A stretch of DNA of 64,000 nt, taken from Streptomyces sp. YPW6 (GTDB lineage Bacteria > Actinomycetota > Actinomycetes > Streptomycetales > Streptomycetaceae). The DNA lies in the NCBI RefSeq assembly GCF_018866325.1, contig NZ_CP076457.1:1302001-1366000 (forward strand), written 5' to 3'. The notes beneath the pieces were generated by a model. That model was not told where the DNA came from, did not search any database, and saw only the letters and a list, made by a program, of their open reading frames with translations. Positions 32,675-40,645 of the stretch are shown one piece after another (within the stretch, counting starts at the first letter, position 1; the number at the start of each line of letters is the position of its first letter). The position numbers and the translations under genes were made by a program.

Positions 32675-33505
32675 ATGACCTGGACCTTCACCGATGACGT
32701 CGACGTGTTCCTCGCCGCGGCCGGCCCGTCGCTCGGCGCGCGGCCCGTGGAGCACACGGTGGTGCTGAGCGTCACCGAGCGGCTGAGGCGTTCGGGCGCG
32801 CACACGTACGGCGACGGCGATCCGGTCCTCGGCTGGTGGCGCGGCGCGGACGGGACGGTGGCCGGGACCCTGGTCCGCACTCCGCCGCATGCCGCGCTGC
32901 TGACCGCCGTGGCCCCGGAGGCGGTGGGGCCGCTGGTGGAGGCGCTGGGCGCGGGTCCCGACCTGGACGAGGTCAACGCGGACCGGGACATCGCGGCGCT
33001 GCTGGCCGCCCGGCTGCCGGGCTGCCGGACCGTGCAGGAGCAGCGGCTGTACCGGCTGGGCACGCTGCGGCCGCCCTCCCCCGCGCCGGAGGGCCGGGCC
33101 AGGGCGGCGACGCGGGCCGACCGGGGGCTGCTGGTGGCCTGGGTGCGGGGGTTCGCGGACGCGACCGGGCAGTCCAGGTCCTCGGCCGAGTGGCTGGTGG
33201 ACGAGGGCACGGAACGCGGGTCGCTCACCCTCTGGGAGAACGGCGGCACCCCGGTGGCCCTGGCGGGGCGCACCCGGCTGCCGGCGGGCACGGTGCGGGT
33301 GACGCTGGTGTACACCCCGCCGGATTTCCGTGACCGGGGGTACGGGGCCGCCGTGACGGCCGCGTCCTCGCGGGCCGCCCTGGCGGAGGGCGCGGCGGAG
33401 GTCCTGCTCTTCACTGACCTGGCCAACCCGACGAGCAACGGCGTGTATCTGCGCATCGGCTATGAGCCGGTGGCGGACCGGGTGCGGTTGAGGAGGGACA
33501 CGTGA
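32675..33505 (+). CDS. GNAT-family N-acetyltransferase
   Basis: 276 aa. The C-terminal half is a GNAT domain: VTLVYTPPDFRDRGYGAAV contains the acetyl-CoA-binding R-x2-G-x-G/A loop, then LFTDLANPTSNGVYLRIGYE, the classical end of the fold. The N-terminal 110 residues are a degenerate second GNAT-like half seen in many actinobacterial proteins. Substrate unknown. Its stop overlaps the GTG of the next gene (GTGA), so the two are co-translated. Confidence 0.88.
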   Translation: MTWTFTDDVDVFLAAAGPSLGARPVEHTVVLSVTERLRRSGAHTYGDGDPVLGWWRGADGTVAGTLVRTPPHAALLTAVAPEAVGPLVEALGAGPDLDEVNADRDIAALLAARLPGCRTVQEQRLYRLGTLRPPSPAPEGRARAATRADRGLLVAWVRGFADATGQSRSSAEWLVDEGTERGSLTLWENGGTPVALAGRTRLPAGTVRVTLVYTPPDFRDRGYGAAVTAASSRAALAEGAAEVLLFTDLANPTSNGVYLRIGYEPVADRVRLRRDT

Positions 33506-33942
33506 CGGTCGAGTCCTCGGGGGCGGAGCCGATGTGGCTCGTGGCGGCGAACGTGGTGCGGTGGCGGCGGTACGGGGACGGCGGCCAGGAGTTGCGGCCG
33601 GGGACGAAGTCGTACCGGGGCGGGGCGAAGGTGTACGTCGTCGACACCTATCCGGGCATGGGGCACGAGCAGGTGACCACCATCGGGCGGGCCCGCACCG
33701 GTCGTTGGATCACCGTGGACACGGGCTCGCGCCATCTGCACACCTTCCGGGCGAAGTTGGCGTACGCGCCGGCCCTGCGGCGACGGGCCGAAGCGATCGG
33801 GGTGCGCCCGCGGTCCCGGGAGGAGGCCGAAGAGCTGGCCGGACTGCTGGAGCGGCTCGCCGCCGGGTACCGCGACACCCACTACCGCACACCGCACCCC
33901 ACGCCGTGCCTCTGCCACGCGTGCCTGGTCACCCCAGGGTGA
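33502..33942 (+). CDS. Conserved-looking protein of unknown function
   Basis: 146 aa, GTG 33502 overlapping the acetyltransferase stop. Compact beta-rich N-terminal part (KVYVVDTYPGMGHEQVTTIG, RWITVDTGSRHLHTFRAK), a charged helix (REEAEELAGLLERLA) and a C-terminal CLCHAC motif that could bind metal. No family recognised. Coupled translation with a GNAT enzyme hints at a shared role. The last 14 bases overlap the convergent monooxygenase/reductase gene. Confidence 0.7.
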   Translation: MTVESSGAEPMWLVAANVVRWRRYGDGGQELRPGTKSYRGGAKVYVVDTYPGMGHEQVTTIGRARTGRWITVDTGSRHLHTFRAKLAYAPALRRRAEAIGVRPRSREEAEELAGLLERLAAGYRDTHYRTPHPTPCLCHACLVTPG

Positions 33943-36220
33943 GCCGGGGCTTCGGCCCGTCCGTGCGGCCGGTGGGCGGGGTGCGGCTGCCCGCGGCGTA
34001 CGGGAGGGGCCAGGGCGCGCCCGGTCCCGTGTAGCCCTGTTCGGCCGCGGCGTGGAGGGTCCAGTGCGGGTCGTACAGGTGGGGGCGGGCCAGGGCGCAG
34101 AGGTCGGCGCGGCCCGCCAGGAGCAGGGAGTTGACGTCGTCCCACGAGGAGATCGCGCCGACCGCGATGACGGGGACGTCCACGGTGTTGCGGATCCGGT
34201 CGGCGTACGGGGTCTGGTAGGAGCGGCCGTACTCGGGACGCTCCCCGGGCACGACCTGGCCGGTGGAGACGTCGATGGCGTCGGCCCCGTGCTCCGCGAA
34301 GGCACGGGCGATCGTGACGGCGCCCTCGGCGTCGGTGCCGCCCTCGGCCCAGTCGGTGGCGGAGATCCGCACGGTCATCGGCCTCTCCCGCGGCCAGACC
34401 TCCCGCACGGCGTCGAAGACTTCGAGGGGGAAGCGCAGGCGGCCGACCAGGGATCCGCCGTAGGCGTCGGTGCGGTGGTTGGTGAGCGGGGAGAGGAAGC
34501 CGGACAGCAGATAGCCGTGGGCGCAGTGCAGTTCGAGGAGGTCGAAGCCGCTGCTCGCGGCGCGCCGGGCGGCGGTGACGAACTGCTCGCGTACGGCGTC
34601 GAGTCCGGCCTCGCCCAGCTCGGCCGGGACCTGGCTGACGCCGGGGGCGTACGGGAGGGGGGAGGCGGCGGTCAGCGGCCAGTTGCCGCTGTCCAGGGGC
34701 TGGTCGATGCCCTCCCACATGAGCTTGGTGGAGCCCTTGCGGCCGGAGTGGCCGAGCTGGACGCCGATGGCGGCGCCGGGGGCCGAGGTGTGGACGAAGT
34801 CGGTGATCCGCCGCCAGGCCAGGGCCTGTTCGTCGTTCCACAGGCCCGTGCAGCCGGGGGTGATGCGGCCCTCGGGGCTGACGCAGACCATCTCGGTCAT
34901 GGTCAGTCCGGCGCCGCCGAGGGCGCGGGCCCCGAGGTGGACGAGGTGGAAGTCGCCGGGGAGTCCGTCGGTGGCGGAGTACATGTCCATGGGCGAGACG
35001 ACGACGCGGTTGCGCAGCTCCAGGCCACGCAGCCGGTAGGGGGTGAACATCGGCGGGGTGCCCGGCGGGCAGCCGAACTCCTCCTCGACGGCGGCGGTGA
35101 ACGAGGCGTCGCGCAGCCGGAGGTTGTCGTGGGTGACCCGGCGGCTGCGGGTGAGCAGGTTGAACGCGAAGCGCCGGGGCGGCTGGTCGACGTAGTGGGC
35201 CAGCTCCTCGAACCAGCGGAGACTGGCCGCCGCCGCACGCTGGGTCGAGGCGACGACCGGGCGGCGCTCGGCCTCGTACGCCGTCAACGCGGAGGGCAGG
35301 TCGGGCTGTTCCTCGATGCAGGCGGCGAGTGCGAGTGCGTCCTCGACGGCGAGCTTGGTGCCGGAGCCGATGGAGAAGTGGGCGGTGTGGGCCGCGTCGC
35401 CGATGAGCACGGTGTTGCCCTGGGACCAGAGGGAGTTGGTGACCGTACGGAAGGCGAGCCAGGAGGAACGGTTGCCGCGCAGGGGGCGGCCGTCCAGGGC
35501 CTCGGTGAAGAACTTGGCGCAGCGGGTGGCGGATTCGGCCGGGTCGCAGGTGTCGAGCCCGGCGGAGCGCCACACCTCCTCGCGCATCTCCACGATGACG
35601 GTGGAGGCGTCGGCGGCGTACGGGTAGCCGTGCAACTGCATGACGCCGTGAGGCGTTTCGGCGATCTCGAAGCGGAAGGCGTCGAGGGCGAAGTCGGCGG
35701 CGAGCCAGATGTAGCGGTTGCGGTGTTCGGTGACGCTCGGGCCGAACACGTCGGCGTGTGCCGCGCGGGTGGCGCTGTGCACCCCGTCGGCCGCGATGAC
35801 CAGGTCGTGGTGGGCGGCGAGTTCGGCGGCGGGCGGGGCCGGAGTGCGGAAGCGGAGGTCGACACCGAGGCCGGCGCAGCGCTCGTGCAGAACCTCCAGG
35901 AGCCGGCGGCGGCCGAGGGCGGCGAAGCCGTGGCCGCCGGAGGTGTGGGTGCGGCCGCGGTGGACGATGTCGATGGTGTCCCAGCGGACGAACTCGCGGC
36001 TCAGGGCGCGGTAGACCTCGGGATCGGCGTGCTCGATGCCGCCGAGGGTCTCGTCGGAGAGGACGACGCCGAAGCCGAAGGTGTCGTCGGGGGCGTTGCG
36101 CTCGAAGACGGTGATCTCGCGGTCCGGGTCGAGCCGTTTGAGCAGGGACGCTGCGTAGAGCCCGCCGGGGCCGCCGCCGATGACCGCGATGCGCCGGACG
36201 GACGTGCCGCTGCCCGCCAC
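33929..36220 (-). CDS. Fused aryl-CoA monooxygenase / old-yellow-enzyme reductase
   Basis: 763 aa, two flavoenzymes in one chain. Residues about 8-370 are an aromatic FAD monooxygenase: GGGPGGLYAASLLKRL (Rossmann), FGFGVVLSD, and GNTVLIGDAAHTAHFSIGSG (shared FAD/NADH motif). Residues about 395-745 are an old-yellow-enzyme TIM barrel: LRNRVVVSPMDMYSA, GVQLGHSGRKGS, ELHCAHGYLLSGFLSPLTN and GGSLVGRLRFPLEVF. This fusion is the architecture of 2-aminobenzoyl-CoA monooxygenase/reductase, which hydroxylates and then reduces the ring; a salicylyl-CoA 5-hydroxylase-like activity is the alternative. GTG 36220 lies two bases after the enoyl-CoA hydratase stop. Confidence 0.93.
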   Translation of the reverse strand: MAGSGTSVRRIAVIGGGPGGLYAASLLKRLDPDREITVFERNAPDDTFGFGVVLSDETLGGIEHADPEVYRALSREFVRWDTIDIVHRGRTHTSGGHGFAALGRRRLLEVLHERCAGLGVDLRFRTPAPPAAELAAHHDLVIAADGVHSATRAAHADVFGPSVTEHRNRYIWLAADFALDAFRFEIAETPHGVMQLHGYPYAADASTVIVEMREEVWRSAGLDTCDPAESATRCAKFFTEALDGRPLRGNRSSWLAFRTVTNSLWSQGNTVLIGDAAHTAHFSIGSGTKLAVEDALALAACIEEQPDLPSALTAYEAERRPVVASTQRAAAASLRWFEELAHYVDQPPRRFAFNLLTRSRRVTHDNLRLRDASFTAAVEEEFGCPPGTPPMFTPYRLRGLELRNRVVVSPMDMYSATDGLPGDFHLVHLGARALGGAGLTMTEMVCVSPEGRITPGCTGLWNDEQALAWRRITDFVHTSAPGAAIGVQLGHSGRKGSTKLMWEGIDQPLDSGNWPLTAASPLPYAPGVSQVPAELGEAGLDAVREQFVTAARRAASSGFDLLELHCAHGYLLSGFLSPLTNHRTDAYGGSLVGRLRFPLEVFDAVREVWPRERPMTVRISATDWAEGGTDAEGAVTIARAFAEHGADAIDVSTGQVVPGERPEYGRSYQTPYADRIRNTVDVPVIAVGAISSWDDVNSLLLAGRADLCALARPHLYDPHWTLHAAAEQGYTGPGAPWPLPYAAGSRTPPTGRTDGPKPRLTLG

Positions 36221-36222
36221 GG

Positions 36223-37050
36223 CTACCGCCCCTGCCACTTCGGGGGGCGCTTCTCGGTGAAGGCGGCGTGGAACTCGGCGTAGTCCTCGCCGTGCATCAG
36301 GAGGGCCTGGGTGCTGGCGTCCAGCTCGACGGAGGCGGCGAGCGGCATGTCCAGCTCGGCGGTGAGCAGGGCCTTGGTCTGGGCGAGCGCGAGGGCGGGT
36401 CCGTCGGCGAGGCGGCGGGCCAGCTCGGCGGCGCGTTCGTCGGCCTTTCCCTCCTCGGCCAGCTCGCTGATCAGGCCGATCCGCTCCGCCTCGGGGGCGC
36501 GGACGGCGTCGCCGAGCATCAGGAGCCGGGTGGCGTGGCCGAGGCCGACGACCCGGGGCAGCAGGTAGGCCGCGCCCATGTCGCCGCCGGAGAGGCCGAC
36601 CCGGGTGAAAAGGAAGGCGAAACGGGCCGAGGGGTCGGCGACCCGGAAGTCGGCGGCCAGCGCCAGGACGGCTCCGGCGCCCGCCGCGACCCCGTGGAGG
36701 GCGGCCACGACGGGGAAGGGGCACTCCCGCAGGGCCCGGACGACCTGCCCGGTCATCCGGTTGAAGTCCAGGAGCTGCGCGGTGTCCATGGCCAGGGTGG
36801 CACCGATGATCTCGTCGACGTCACCGCCGGAGCAGAAGCCGCGCCCCTCCCCCGCGAGGACGAGGGCGCGCACGGAGCGCTCCCGGGAGAGCTCGGCGAG
36901 GAGGTCGCGCAGATCGGCGTACGCGCCGAAGGTGAGCGCGTTGAGTTTTTCGGGGCGGGAGAATGTGACGGTTGCCACACCGTCGTCCCGGGTCAGCCGG
37001 AGATGACGCCATTCCTCGGTGCTCGGGGCCGAGCTGGGAAACGGGCTCAT
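36223..37050 (-). CDS. Enoyl-CoA hydratase/isomerase
   Basis: 275 aa crotonase-fold protein. Oxyanion-hole segments are RPEKLNALTFGAYADL and GEGRGFCSGGDVDEI; the second block is HGVAAGAGAVLALAADFRVAD. First gene of the operon with the fused monooxygenase. In this pathway it may hydrate or cleave the dearomatised ring acyl-CoA during beta-oxidation. ATG 37050 has AAGGGG upstream; a longer frame to 37122 was rejected because it enters the promoter area. Confidence 0.92.
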   Translation of the reverse strand: MSPFPSSAPSTEEWRHLRLTRDDGVATVTFSRPEKLNALTFGAYADLRDLLAELSRERSVRALVLAGEGRGFCSGGDVDEIIGATLAMDTAQLLDFNRMTGQVVRALRECPFPVVAALHGVAAGAGAVLALAADFRVADPSARFAFLFTRVGLSGGDMGAAYLLPRVVGLGHATRLLMLGDAVRAPEAERIGLISELAEEGKADERAAELARRLADGPALALAQTKALLTAELDMPLAASVELDASTQALLMHGEDYAEFHAAFTEKRPPKWQGR

Positions 37051-37127
37051 GGAGGGGTCCCCTTCAGCGATCGGGCTGGTGCCGGCCGTGCGCGGGTCGC
37101 GTTCCGCATCCGAAGTTATCACTCATG

Positions 37128-37143
37128 CGTGACCTCCGTCACG
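37128..37143. promoter_or_regulatory. Inverted repeat upstream of the aryl-CoA operon
   Basis: Perfect cgtgac / gtcacg with a 4-base spacer, about 80 bases upstream of the enoyl-CoA hydratase start, in the divergent region shared with the RsbW-like gene. Candidate operator; the cognate regulator is unknown. Confidence 0.35.
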
Positions 37144-37270
37144 AGGTCGCAATACTGCATCCATGAGACTGTTGTGGGCGAAAGTCCCCTTTGCTCCGGC
37201 CGACCGCCCCTATGGCCGGGCCGGAGCGGTTCGTAAGGTTGAAACCAGGAAGTCTCGCCATGAGTACGAC

Positions 37271-37798
37271 GTGAACCGGAGAAGACGCCTGCCCGAGGAC
37301 CGAGACCTCCCACTTCAGGTAGACCCGCTCCCGAACGGAAACCCTGCCGTGCCGCCCGATGTCCCCGTTCCCGCCTCCTGGCGCATCGCCCTGCCGCACT
37401 CCACCGCGGCCGTGCCGATCGCCCGGGCTCTCATCCGTACGGCCCTGTCGGACATCGACGCCCCGGCCGACAGCGACACCGCCGAACTGCTGACCGCCGA
37501 GCTGGTGGCCAACGCGGTGGAGCACACCCTGGGCGGCGAGCCCATCGAGCTGGTCGTGGAGCTGCTGCCCACCGGCTGCCAGGTCGAGGTGCACGACCGC
37601 GACCCCGCCCCGCCGGGCGACCTGTCCCGGCCGCAGCCGGGCTACGAGGTCGATCCCTGGCAGGAGCACGGCCGCGGCCTGCTGCTGATCCGGACCCTCA
37701 GCTCCGCGTGCGGTCACCGCACCACGGAGCACGGCAAGGCCGTCTGGTTCACGCTTCCGGCGATACCGGCACAGCCGGGTCCGTCACCGGGGAGCTGA
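37271..37798 (+). CDS. RsbW-like ATP-binding regulator
   Basis: About 175 aa HATPase_c protein of the anti-sigma/regulatory-kinase type common in Streptomyces. It has PASWRIALPHSTAAVPIARAL at the front (shown in part), the N-box ELLTAELVANAVEHTLGG and the G-box HGRGLLLIRTL. The start is uncertain. GTG 37271 is in frame, but the best ribosome-binding site (AGGAAG) is placed for ATG 37260, which reads MSTT and then stops in another frame. Orthologues often begin MSTT, so a one-base loss near 37270 is possible. The 3' end overlaps the permease gene convergently by 50 bases. Confidence 0.85.
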   Translation: MNRRRRLPEDRDLPLQVDPLPNGNPAVPPDVPVPASWRIALPHSTAAVPIARALIRTALSDIDAPADSDTAELLTAELVANAVEHTLGGEPIELVVELLPTGCQVEVHDRDPAPPGDLSRPQPGYEVDPWQEHGRGLLLIRTLSSACGHRTTEHGKAVWFTLPAIPAQPGPSPGS

Positions 37799-39236
37799 CC
37801 AGCCGGGAGTGCTTGCGGCTGTAGCCCGCGTAGAGCAGCGAGCCGACGGCCAGGAAGACCGCGAACTGGAGCCAGGTCGTCCAGCCGGTCCCGTACATCA
37901 GATACAGGCAGAAGGCGACGCCCAGCAGCGGGCTGACCGGGTAGAGCGGGACCCGGAAGGTCCGCTTCAGTTCGGGGTTGCGGCGGCGGAGCACCACCAC
38001 CGCGGCATTGACGGCGACCATCGTGGCGAGCGTGCCGATGGTCGTCAGGTTCACGACGACGTCGAGCGGGACGAAGGCGGCCGGGACCGCGAAGACGCAG
38101 GCGACGATCCAGGTGTTGGCGACCGGAGTGCGGGTCGTGGGCGAGACCCGTTCGAAGACGCGCGGAACGAGTCCGTCGCGGGACATCGACATCAGGATGC
38201 GGGTCTGCCCGTACATCACGGCGAGCACCACGGAGGCGATGGCGACGACCGCGCCGAAGGCGACGATGCCGCCGCCCACCGAGGAGCCGGTGACCTCGTC
38301 GACGGCGATCGAGAGAGCGGCGCTCTTGTTCGCCACGTCGTCCGAGCCGATCGCGCCGATGGCGGAGAGCGCCACGGCGCAGTAGAGCAGGGTGACGACG
38401 CCGATGCAGATCAGGATGGCGATCGGGATGTTGCGCCGCGGGTTCTTGACCTCTTCGCCGGCGGTGGTGATGGCGTCGAAGCCGATGTAGGAGAAGAACG
38501 CGAGCGACGCGCCCGCGGTGATCCCGCCGAGCCCGTGGGTGGCGAACGGCATGAGGTTGTCGTCCTGGAACGCGCTGAACGCCACCGCGCAGAAGGCGAC
38601 CAGGATGCCGATCTTGAGGACGGCCATGGCGGCGGTGGCGGTGGCGCTCTCCCGGACGCCGCGCACCAGCAGAGTGGCGGCCATGGCGATCACGACGACC
38701 GCGGGCAGGTTGACCACACCGCCGTCAGCGGGCCCGGAGGACAGGACGGCGGGCAGCTGCCGGCCGAACAGGCTGTCCAGCAGCTCGTTGACGTACTGGC
38801 TCCAGCCCACCGCGACGGCGGAGACCGAGACGCCGTACTCCAGCAGGAGGCACCAGCCGACGAGGAAGGCGGTGCGCTCGCCGAGCGCCGCGTACGCGAA
38901 GGAGTAGGAGCTTCCGGAGACCGGGATGGCGCTGCCCAGCTCCGCGAAGGACAGGGCGGTGAAGATGCAGGTGATCGCCGCCAGGACGAACGAGATCACG
39001 ACGGCGGGGCCGGCCTCGGCGACGCTGTCGGAGAGCCCGACGAAGATGCCGGTGCCGACGATCGCGCCGACTCCGAAGCAGACGAGCTGGAAGAGGCCCA
39101 TCGTGCGCCGGAGGCCGTGGCCCTCCAGGTCGCCGCCGGATTCGGCGATCAGCTGCTCGGGGCTCTTGCGGCGCAGGCCCGACGGGTGGGGGCCAGCGGG
39201 CTTCGGGGTGCCGGATCGCGGCAGACCGGTGCTCAT
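37749..39236 (-). CDS. APC-family amino acid permease
   Basis: 495 aa, twelve or more membrane helices, cationic-amino-acid transporter (CAT/YfnA) type. GAIVGTGIFVGLSDSVAEAGPA is the helix 1 signature (given in part); FFSYIGFDAITTAGEEVKNPRRNIPIA and MYGQTRILMSMSRDGLVPRVF are typical CAT blocks. It lies next to the arginine deiminase genes, so arginine or ornithine exchange is a reasonable guess. ATG 39236 is chosen; ATG 39251 in frame is the alternative. Confidence 0.9.
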   Translation of the reverse strand: MSTGLPRSGTPKPAGPHPSGLRRKSPEQLIAESGGDLEGHGLRRTMGLFQLVCFGVGAIVGTGIFVGLSDSVAEAGPAVVISFVLAAITCIFTALSFAELGSAIPVSGSSYSFAYAALGERTAFLVGWCLLLEYGVSVSAVAVGWSQYVNELLDSLFGRQLPAVLSSGPADGGVVNLPAVVVIAMAATLLVRGVRESATATAAMAVLKIGILVAFCAVAFSAFQDDNLMPFATHGLGGITAGASLAFFSYIGFDAITTAGEEVKNPRRNIPIAILICIGVVTLLYCAVALSAIGAIGSDDVANKSAALSIAVDEVTGSSVGGGIVAFGAVVAIASVVLAVMYGQTRILMSMSRDGLVPRVFERVSPTTRTPVANTWIVACVFAVPAAFVPLDVVVNLTTIGTLATMVAVNAAVVVLRRRNPELKRTFRVPLYPVSPLLGVAFCLYLMYGTGWTTWLQFAVFLAVGSLLYAGYSRKHSRLVSSPVTDPAVPVSPEA

Positions 39237-39371
39237 GCGGGACGTTCTCATCTCTGGTGGTGCAGTGGGGGGGACGGTCCGTGCGCCGGACACGCCCTGG
39301 GGGTTTGGTCCCCGCGAGGGGTCTCCCCCGGGTCCGAACCCCACCAAGAGCCGTCATCGTAGCCACCAGCA

Positions 39372-39405
39372 CGCATGTTCACCCAATCAGGTGTATGAGC
39401 ATGCG
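39372..39405. promoter_or_regulatory. Interrupted palindrome upstream of the permease
   Basis: cgcatg (39372-39377) and catgcg (39400-39405), with an inner cacc / ggtg pair, 135-170 bases upstream of the permease start. It is in an AT-richer patch and could be a regulator site such as an arginine-responsive box; not demonstrable here. Confidence 0.3.
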
Positions 39406-39439
39406 AACCCCTGCCCCGTACCCGTACCGGGCGTCCGCT

Positions 39440-39517
39440 CGGGTCGTTCGTGCGCGGCATCCGCGCGGGTCGTTCGTGCGGGGCGGCCTCGCGGGTCGTT
39501 CGTGCGGGGCGGCCTCG
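39440..39517. repeat. 26-bp tandem repeat, three units
   Basis: Unit cgggtcgttcgtgcggggcg plus cctcg-type end. Copies at 39466-39491 and 39492-39517 are identical; the copy at 39440-39465 has a few changes. Located just after the arcB stop codon. Confidence 0.85.
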
Positions 39518-39526
39518 CGGACGGAG

Positions 39527-40531
39527 CTACTTCCCGGCGAGCGTCGCCACCAGCACGGCCTTGATGGTGTGCATCCGGTTCTCCGCCTGGTCGAAGACGA
39601 CGGAGTGCGGCGACTCGAAGACCTCGTCGCTGACCTCCAGCTCGGTCAGCCCGTACCGGGCGTGGACGTCCCGGCCGATCCGGGTGCCGAGGTCGTGGAA
39701 GGCCGGCAGGCAGTGCAGGAACTTCACGTCCGGATTGCCGGTGGCCCGCAGGACGTCCATCGTCACGGCGTAGGGCCCGAGGGCGGCGATGCGCTCGGCC
39801 CAGACCTCCTTGGGCTCCCCCATGGAGACCCAGACGTCGGTGGCGACGAAGTCGGCGCCCGCCACGCCCTCGGCCACGTCGCCGGTGAGGGTGATGGTCG
39901 CACCGCTGACCTCCGCGAGCTTGCGGGCCTGCGCCACGACCGCCTCGTCGGGCCAGTACGCCTCGGGGGCGACGATCCGGACGTCCAGGCCGAGCAGGGC
40001 GCCGGTGATCAGGTAGGAGTTGCCCATGTTGAAGCGGGCGTCGCCGAGATAGGCGAAGGCCGTCCCCGCGAGGGGGCCCTCGCGGCACTCGGTCATGGTG
40101 AGGACGTCGGCGAGCATCTGGGTGGGGTGCCAGTCGTCGGTGAGCCCGTTGAAGACCGGCACACCGCCGTGCGCGGCCAGTTCCTCGACGGCCTCCTGGC
40201 TGTCGCCCCGGTACTCGATCCCGTCGAACATCCGGCCGAGCACCCGGGCGGTGTCCTTCACGGACTCCTTGTGGCCCATCTGGGAGCCCGCGGGGTCGAG
40301 GTAGGTGGTGAAGGCGCCCTGGTCGGCGGCGGCGACCTCGAACGCGCAGCGCGTACGGGTGGAGGTCTTCTCGAAGATCAGCGCGATGTTCTTCCCGCGC
40401 AGCCGCTGGACCTCGGCCCCGGCCTTCTTGGCCGCCTTGAGCTCGGCGGCCAGCGCGACCAGCCCGAGGAACTCCTCGGAGGTGAAGTCCAGCTCCTTGA
40501 GGAAGTGGCGGCCGGTGAGGTCTATGGCCAT
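39527..40531 (-). CDS. arcB: Ornithine carbamoyltransferase, catabolic
   Basis: 334 aa. Carbamoyl-phosphate motif STRTR within [15 protein letters not shown], ornithine motif HCLPAFHD, and [15 protein letters not shown] are complete. It converts citrulline plus phosphate into ornithine and carbamoyl phosphate in the arginine deiminase pathway, or the reverse in arginine synthesis. Placement directly after arcA argues for the catabolic role; length and motifs do not decide. No carbamate kinase gene (arcC) is in the window. Confidence 0.93.
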   Translation of the reverse strand: MAIDLTGRHFLKELDFTSEEFLGLVALAAELKAAKKAGAEVQRLRGKNIALIFEKTSTRTRCAFEVAAADQGAFTTYLDPAGSQMGHKESVKDTARVLGRMFDGIEYRGDSQEAVEELAAHGGVPVFNGLTDDWHPTQMLADVLTMTECREGPLAGTAFAYLGDARFNMGNSYLITGALLGLDVRIVAPEAYWPDEAVVAQARKLAEVSGATITLTGDVAEGVAGADFVATDVWVSMGEPKEVWAERIAALGPYAVTMDVLRATGNPDVKFLHCLPAFHDLGTRIGRDVHARYGLTELEVSDEVFESPHSVVFDQAENRMHTIKAVLVATLAGK

Positions 40532-40588
40532 GATGACTGCTCCTGGGTCGGGCGGGGATCGGCGCGCTGCGCGCGGCAGGGCTGGAAG

Positions 40589-40615
40589 TCTATACGATGC
40601 CTCGCATCTCTATAC
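40589..40615. promoter_or_regulatory. Operator/promoter-like element upstream of arcB
   Basis: The 7-mer tctatac occurs at 40589-40595 and 40609-40615, exactly 20 bases apart, flanking a gatgc / gcatc dyad (40596-40608). Read on the minus strand, it is GTATAGA twice around an inverted repeat, about 60-85 bases before the arcB start. The TATAGA box may serve as -10. Confidence 0.4.
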
Positions 40616-40645
40616 AGGGGTGTCGGTGCGCGTTCCGTCGGCCGC

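Noticed and set aside
39440..39517. Possible CRISPR array
   Set aside because: Units are directly adjacent with no spacers; only three copies and no cas genes.
39527..40531. Biosynthetic argF rather than arcB
   Set aside because: Motifs do not separate them, but the gene follows arcA and lacks other arg biosynthesis neighbours; kept as arcB with that caveat.
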